From the NCBI GenBank assembly GCA_964654135.1, contig CAZZHV010000042.1:1-9554 (forward strand): a stretch of 9,554 nucleotides of DNA, given 5' to 3'. A model generated the notes under the pieces. It made no database searches, had not been told where the DNA came from, and was given only the letters and a program-made list of their open reading frames with translations. This DNA is from CAMLQK01 sp964654135. Lineage in GTDB: Bacteria; Patescibacteriota; Saccharimonadia; Saccharimonadales; UBA4665. The position numbers were made by a program, and so were the translations under genes. Shown in pieces: positions 6,591-9,554 of the stretch. Within the stretch, counting starts at the first letter, position 1, and every line of letters begins with the position of its first letter.

Positions 6591-6602
6591 GACATAGGGA
6601 GA
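6582..6602 (+). promoter_or_regulatory. dnaN ribosome binding site with possible -10 box
   Basis: AGGGAGA at 6596-6602 lies 5 bases before the dnaN ATG and is a good Shine-Dalgarno. TATAGT at 6582-6587 could serve as a -10, which would give a leader of about 14 bases, just long enough for the ribosome site. There is no clear -35, so dnaN may also be read from the dnaA promoter. Confidence 0.5.
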
Positions 6603-6607
6603 ATTTT

Positions 6608-7699
6608 ATGAAGCTACAAGTCACACAAGAGAATTTAAATAAAGCACTTGGTACAGTTGCCCGAGTTGCCAATGCACGCGGCACACTACCAGTTCTTGCA
6701 AACGTATTAATCAAAACCGTAAACAATCGAGTTAGCATTGCTGCAACAAATTTGGATATTGCGATTACTCAGTACATTGGTGCAAAAGTTTCCGAAGAAG
6801 GATCCATTACCGTTCCCGCCCGACTGATGCAAGATTTTGTTGGAAGTCTGCCAGCTGGAAATATCGAATTAGATCTTGATGACTACAAGCTGCACATCGT
6901 AACAGATCAGTACAAATCTGTAATTAATGGCGTTTCTAGCGAAGAGTTCCCTGTTATGCCAGCAATTACCGAAGGTCAGAGCTTTACTATTCCTGGCCAA
7001 ATTCTTAAAAAGAGCCTTCAGCAAGTAACCATGGCAGCATCAAATGATGAGGCTCGTCCGGTTTTGACGGGGGTATATATGCATACCCATGAGGGTATAT
7101 TGTACATGGCTGCAACAGATAGCTATCGCCTCGCCGAAAAAGCCGTCATGCCAAACAGCGACAACATTTCCCTGCTCGTTCCAGTCTCTGCCATGCAGGA
7201 CTTATTACGCATTGTTGGTGATGTGGATGAAGACGTAAAAGTAACCCATGACGAACAGCAGGTGCTCTTCCAGGTTGGTGACGTAGAACTGGTTGCTCGT
7301 CTCATTGAGGGCAAATATCCACCATACCGCAACCTTATCCCCAGTTCTTTTGCTACGACCGCTACACTTAAGCGCGCAGATTTACTCAACGTTACCAAAG
7401 TTTCAAGCTTATTTGCTCGCGAGTCAGCTGGCTCAATTACCATTGAGGTGAGCGAAGTCTCACACGAACTCAGTATCCGTTCCATTGCTTCACAGCTTGG
7501 TGAAAACACTGCTAAAGCAGAGGCTGAGGTAGAAGGCACAGGCGAAATTACCCTTAACTCCCGTTACCTACTCGATGCACTTCAGGTATTAAACGGTGAA
7601 AAAGTATCGTTCTGCTTTAACGGCAAACTCGAAGCTATCGTTATTCGCGACCCAAGCGCCGATGACTATATCCACATCATCATGCCGCTCAAGTCATAA
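6608..7699 (+). CDS. dnaN: DNA polymerase III beta sliding clamp
   Basis: 363 residues, the normal length for the three-domain beta clamp (about 1-120, 121-245 and 246-363). Recognisable family segments are NDEARPVLTGVYM at 146-158, ATDSYRLAEK at 169-178, LIEGKYPPYRNLIP at 232-245 and NSRYLLDAL at 317-325. The C-terminus, HIIMPLKS, takes the place of the usual MPMRL-type end that lines the partner-binding pocket. As a dimeric ring it tethers the replicase and repair enzymes to DNA. It follows the origin unwinding tract by 17 bases and precedes recF by 16. The ATG has AGGGAGA 5 bases upstream. Its codons are clearly more A/T-ending than those of recF. Confidence 0.98.
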   Translation: MKLQVTQENLNKALGTVARVANARGTLPVLANVLIKTVNNRVSIAATNLDIAITQYIGAKVSEEGSITVPARLMQDFVGSLPAGNIELDLDDYKLHIVTDQYKSVINGVSSEEFPVMPAITEGQSFTIPGQILKKSLQQVTMAASNDEARPVLTGVYMHTHEGILYMAATDSYRLAEKAVMPNSDNISLLVPVSAMQDLLRIVGDVDEDVKVTHDEQQVLFQVGDVELVARLIEGKYPPYRNLIPSSFATTATLKRADLLNVTKVSSLFARESAGSITIEVSEVSHELSIRSIASQLGENTAKAEAEVEGTGEITLNSRYLLDALQVLNGEKVSFCFNGKLEAIVIRDPSADDYIHIIMPLKS

Positions 7700-7701
7700 G
7701 C

Positions 7702-7707
7702 TATACT
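7702..7707 (+). promoter_or_regulatory. Possible -10 box (TATACT) just ahead of recF
   Basis: TATACT lies 8 bases before the recF ATG, in the 16-base dnaN-recF gap, and no Shine-Dalgarno is present. If used, the message would begin at or beside the start codon, as suggested for the glycosyltransferase at 1369. There is no convincing -35, so it may be chance. Confidence 0.3.
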
Positions 7708-7715
7708 AAACAGAT

Positions 7716-8780
7716 ATGATCAACTCTATTCGGTTGCAACACTTTCGGTCGTACACTGATCGTACGTTCACGCTCGACCCGGGCGTGACGATTATTGTTG
7801 GCCCGAATGCGAGCGGCAAGACAAATTTACTCGAAGCCGTCCTCATGGTCGCACGTGGGGGTTCGTACCGAGCTAAGGATGCCGAGCTCGTCCAATTTGA
7901 GGCCCCTTGGATGCGTTTGGATGCCCAAACCCCAAACACTACCCGTATCGTCAAATTGCAAGGCTCAGACGGCTTTAAAAAGGCTTACGAAATTGACGGC
8001 CAAGCCCTCCAGCGCCTTACGCAGCCGCGCATGCTGCCAGCCGTACTCTTTGAACCGAATCATCTTATGCTGTTGAGTGGTTCGCCTGACCTCCGTCGCA
8101 CCTTCCTAGACGACCTTATCGAGCAGACCGAACCTGGCTTTGGACCAGTGCGCCGCCATTACAAACGAGTACTCGCCCAGCGCAATGCCTTGCTCAAGAA
8201 GAATCCGCCAAACTTGCAGCAGCAATTATTCGTCTGGAACTTGCGTTTAAGTGAACTTGGCGGCCAGATTGCCCGCGAACGCTACAAGCTTATCGAGCAG
8301 TTTAACGAGCATATTACCGATCTTTACGATTCTCTGGCGGCGCGTGAAAACAAAATCACGCTCGAATACATTTCCAAATTTAAGCCGGACACCTACGAAA
8401 CTGCCTTGCTCCACAAGCTCGAACAGAGTACCGACCTAGACATTATTCGTGGCTTTACTGTATACGGCCCGCATCGTGACGATCTCGGTGCCTTAATCGA
8501 TGGACATCCTGTACAGGAGGCTGCATCGCGCGGTGAGACACGTACGCTCGTTCTAGCACTCAAAATACTTGAGCTTCAGCTCCTGGAGCGTGTAAGGGAC
8601 GAAAAGCCGCTCTTGCTGCTCGACGATGTCTTCAGCGAGCTTGATGGCGCCCGCCGACAGGCCCTTACGCATTTCGTACAGCCCTACCAAACATTTATTA
8701 CGACAACTGACGCTGATGTTGTCGCCGATTACTTTAAAACGTCACACTCTGTTATTGATCTCGCTAAGATTGACCAGTAA
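7716..8780 (+). CDS. recF: DNA replication and repair protein RecF
   Basis: 354 residues, the normal RecF length. The start MINSIRLQHFRSYTDRTF is typical. Walker A is GPNASGKTN at 29-37. Family segments LFEPNHLMLLSGSPDLRRTFLD (111-132, written with its internal variations) and TVYGPHRDDL (248-257) follow. The ABC signature is SRGETRTLVLALK at 271-283, and Walker B with D-loop is LLLLDDVFSELD at 299-310. RecF is an SMC-like ATPase that binds gapped DNA and, with RecO and RecR, loads RecA. The order dnaA-dnaN-recF is widely conserved. It begins 16 bases after dnaN with no Shine-Dalgarno, and ends with TAA at 8778-8780. No gyrB is seen after it, unlike many bacteria. Confidence 0.97.
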   Translation: MINSIRLQHFRSYTDRTFTLDPGVTIIVGPNASGKTNLLEAVLMVARGGSYRAKDAELVQFEAPWMRLDAQTPNTTRIVKLQGSDGFKKAYEIDGQALQRLTQPRMLPAVLFEPNHLMLLSGSPDLRRTFLDDLIEQTEPGFGPVRRHYKRVLAQRNALLKKNPPNLQQQLFVWNLRLSELGGQIARERYKLIEQFNEHITDLYDSLAARENKITLEYISKFKPDTYETALLHKLEQSTDLDIIRGFTVYGPHRDDLGALIDGHPVQEAASRGETRTLVLALKILELQLLERVRDEKPLLLLDDVFSELDGARRQALTHFVQPYQTFITTTDADVVADYFKTSHSVIDLAKIDQ

Positions 8781-8834
8781 ACCCCAAGATTGTAAGATAA
8801 GCACGCTGTTCTTTCACTCTCTGCAACTCAGATC

Positions 8835-8838
8835 GGAG
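8835..8838 (+). promoter_or_regulatory. Ribosome binding site of the membrane protein at 8848 (GGAG)
   Basis: GGAG lies 9 bases before a GTG at 8848-8850. It selects this start over earlier in-frame codons, which fall within recF. It contrasts with the missing ribosome sites of recF and the glycosyltransferase. Confidence 0.6.
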
Positions 8839-8847
8839 TTGACGCCC

Positions 8848-9273
8848 GTGTCTCCCGACACGAATCGACCGACCCCCGGGCCTGGACCCATCACCTACGT
8901 CCCCGGCGTGATCAAGAAGTTGTGGTTCTTCCCGACGCTGGCTTTCGCGATGGCTGTGCTCGGCGACGTGCTCAACTACAACTCGAACTGGAACTTCGTC
9001 ACGGCTCTTGTGTCCCTCTGCGGAGTGGCAGCGACTGGACGCCTGACGGGTACCAAAAAGACTGCGGACGGCTCGCACCTGGCCAACGGCGGACGGATTT
9101 ACCTGTTCATGTCCCTCATGCAGGCCGCGCTGATGACCGCGTGCTTCTTCACCGGCTCCTACATCTTCGGCATGCTGTCTTTCGTGATGGTGGTGTGGTT
9201 CTCTGTCATGTTCCTATGGAACTGTGACATCAACCAACGAGCCGCAGCCCGCAAGGCCGCCGGCGAGATCTGA
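8848..9273 (+). CDS. Unrecognised four-helix membrane protein, atypical base composition
   Basis: 141 residues from GTG. The N-terminus is Pro/Gly-rich (NRPTPGPGPI, residues 6-15). Four hydrophobic stretches follow, near 25-42 (WFFPTLAFAMAVLG), 48-63, 84-103 and 105-125. A conserved-looking hydrophilic loop at 64-83 (GRLTGTKKTADGSH) lies between the second and third. The end is a basic cytoplasmic-type tail, NQRAAARKAAGEI. I do not recognise the family; small phage or plasmid membrane proteins of actinobacteria are possible relatives. By my hand count G+C is about 60% and only about 25 of 142 codons end in A or T, against 22 of the first 30 in dnaN and 18 of the first 50 in recF. The GTG start and TGA stop also differ from the neighbours. 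Horizontal transfer or a mis-joined assembly are both possible. Confidence 0.7.
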   Translation: MSPDTNRPTPGPGPITYVPGVIKKLWFFPTLAFAMAVLGDVLNYNSNWNFVTALVSLCGVAATGRLTGTKKTADGSHLANGGRIYLFMSLMQAALMTACFFTGSYIFGMLSFVMVVWFSVMFLWNCDINQRAAARKAAGEI

Positions 9274-9310
9274 CACCGAGTCGCGACGACCTGAATTGAG
9301 GTGAAACAGC

Positions 9311-9369
9311 GTGGGGTTATCCTGAAGTTTGTCCAACTGGACAGTTCTACACTTCTGCGATAGCCCCAC
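9311..9369. repeat. Nested hairpin 1
   Basis: GTGGGGTTATC (9311-9321) pairs with GATAGCCCCAC (9359-9369): 11 bp, all Watson-Crick except one position (T9317 opposite G9363), which is a G-U wobble in plus-strand RNA. Inside, GAAGT (9324-9328) pairs with ACTTC (9351-9355). Innermost, TGTCCA-AC-TGGACA (9330-9343) is a 6-bp palindrome. Three coaxial helices in 59 bases is far more than a simple terminator, and no T-run follows directly. Confidence 0.75.
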
Positions 9370-9372
9370 TCT

Positions 9373-9427
9373 CACCATGATTTTTATAAATACCCGATAC
9401 ATTCGGATGCTTGTAAAAAGCATGGTG
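9373..9427. repeat. Nested hairpin 2, three bases from hairpin 1
   Basis: CACCATGATTTTTATAA (9373-9389) pairs with TTGTAAAAAGCATGGTG (9411-9427) over 17 positions. There is one mismatch (A9380 against G9420) and one T-G wobble. In the loop CCGA (9394-9397) and TCGG (9403-9406) form a second small stem around TACAT. The size and the nested plan resemble hairpin 1, although the sequences differ. Confidence 0.75.
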
Positions 9428-9514
9428 TGCACGGCGAGGACGGAAGAAGTATTGTGATAGGCTGGATTGCCCACAGAATATCCCTCGCGTCCCCACCGCA
9501 GGTCGCATATACGT

Positions 9515-9531
9515 CACGCTGTCGCAGCGTG
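9515..9531. repeat. Small perfect hairpin
   Basis: CACGCTG (9515-9521) and CAGCGTG (9525-9531) are perfect 7-bp arms around the loop TCG. There is no T-run after it. The role is unknown. Confidence 0.6.
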
Positions 9532-9554
9532 GATTATGCAACCTTGCACCTGTT

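Larger units (their letters stand above)
9274..9554. other. Gene-less structured stretch at the right end
   Basis: I see no convincing gene on either strand: open frames are short, start poorly, or run antisense through the membrane-protein gene. The stretch instead contains three inverted repeats (9311-9369, 9373-9427 and 9515-9531). A possible alternative pairing exists between GCGAGG (9434-9439) and CCTCGC (9483-9488). CCCCAC at 9491-9496 could compete for the GTGGGG arm at 9311-9316. It may be a structured RNA, a mobile-element end or a plasmid/phage control region. Confidence 0.5.

Noticed and set aside
7071..7100. GGGTATAT / GCATACCC / GGGTATAT repeats inside dnaN
   Set aside because: They fall in well-conserved coding sequence (LTGVYMHTHEGILYM) and can be explained by codon choice. 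No regulatory context is seen.
8830..8840. AGATCGGAG resembles the start of an Illumina adapter
   Set aside because: The match ends after nine bases (AGATCGGAG, then TTGACG instead of AGAGC). It also serves naturally as the ribosome site of the following gene.
8626..8847. Extension of the right-hand membrane protein upstream into recF
   Set aside because: That part is an out-of-frame reading of the recF Walker B region. The GTG at 8848 with GGAG 9 bases upstream is a better start.
9301..9363. Short plus-strand peptide of 20 codons beginning GTG AAA CAG CGT
   Set aside because: It lies across hairpin 1, has no properly spaced ribosome site and no recognisable sequence.
9388..9425. Possible tRNA T-arm (ATTCGGATG)
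   Set aside because: No acceptor, D or anticodon arms could be built around it on either strand. The bases are better explained by hairpin 2.
8802..9522. CACGCTGT occurs at 8802-8809 and 9515-9522, flanking the atypical segment like a target duplication
   Set aside because: An eight-base repeat over 700 bases is easily chance, there is no transposase or integrase between the copies, and the second copy is part of a local hairpin.
9214..9541. Minus-strand open frames of 86 and 64 codons at the right end
   Set aside because: One overlaps the end of the membrane-protein gene, neither has a ribosome site or family resemblance, and both run through the hairpins.

Overview
The window carries the classic bacterial replication-origin neighbourhood. 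On the minus strand, reading leftward from the origin, are rpmH, rnpA, yidC and jag. On the plus strand, reading rightward, are dnaA, dnaN and recF. Short proteins, tight spacing, a Jag protein lacking its usual N-terminal domain, no yidD between rnpA and yidC, and several starts without a Shine-Dalgarno sequence suggest a reduced-genome bacterium. My best guess is a Candidate Phyla Radiation member of the Saccharibacteria (TM7) type; this is an inference from gene content and style, not a proof. All stops in the core genes are TAA or TAG, and nothing suggests recoding of TGA.

Layout. Positions 40-1347 (minus) encode a polytopic O-antigen ligase/polymerase-like protein. It diverges from a GT4-type glycosyltransferase at 1369-2520 (plus), and the two share a 21-base intergenic gap holding overlapping -10 boxes. 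A perfect 13-bp hairpin at 2538-2570 separates the glycosyltransferase from the convergent jag gene. The rpmH-rnpA-yidC-jag cluster supplies ribosomal protein L34, the RNase P protein, the membrane insertase and a KH-R3H RNA-binding protein. Positions 4615-4942 and 6329-6607 flank dnaA and hold DnaA-box clusters, so the origin looks bipartite. The second cluster ends in a perfect box followed by an AT-rich, CTA-repeat tract that looks like the unwinding element. dnaN (sliding clamp) and recF (gap repair) follow.

After recF the character changes. A GTG-started gene with a good ribosome binding site (8848-9273) encodes an unrecognised four-helix membrane protein. It has about 60% G+C and strongly G/C-ending codons, more like actinobacterial or actinophage DNA. 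The remaining 281 bases (9274-9554) have no convincing gene but contain two adjacent long nested hairpins (9311-9369 and 9373-9427) and a smaller one (9515-9531). This right end is the part most likely to be foreign, undescribed or mis-joined, and it deserves the closest check.
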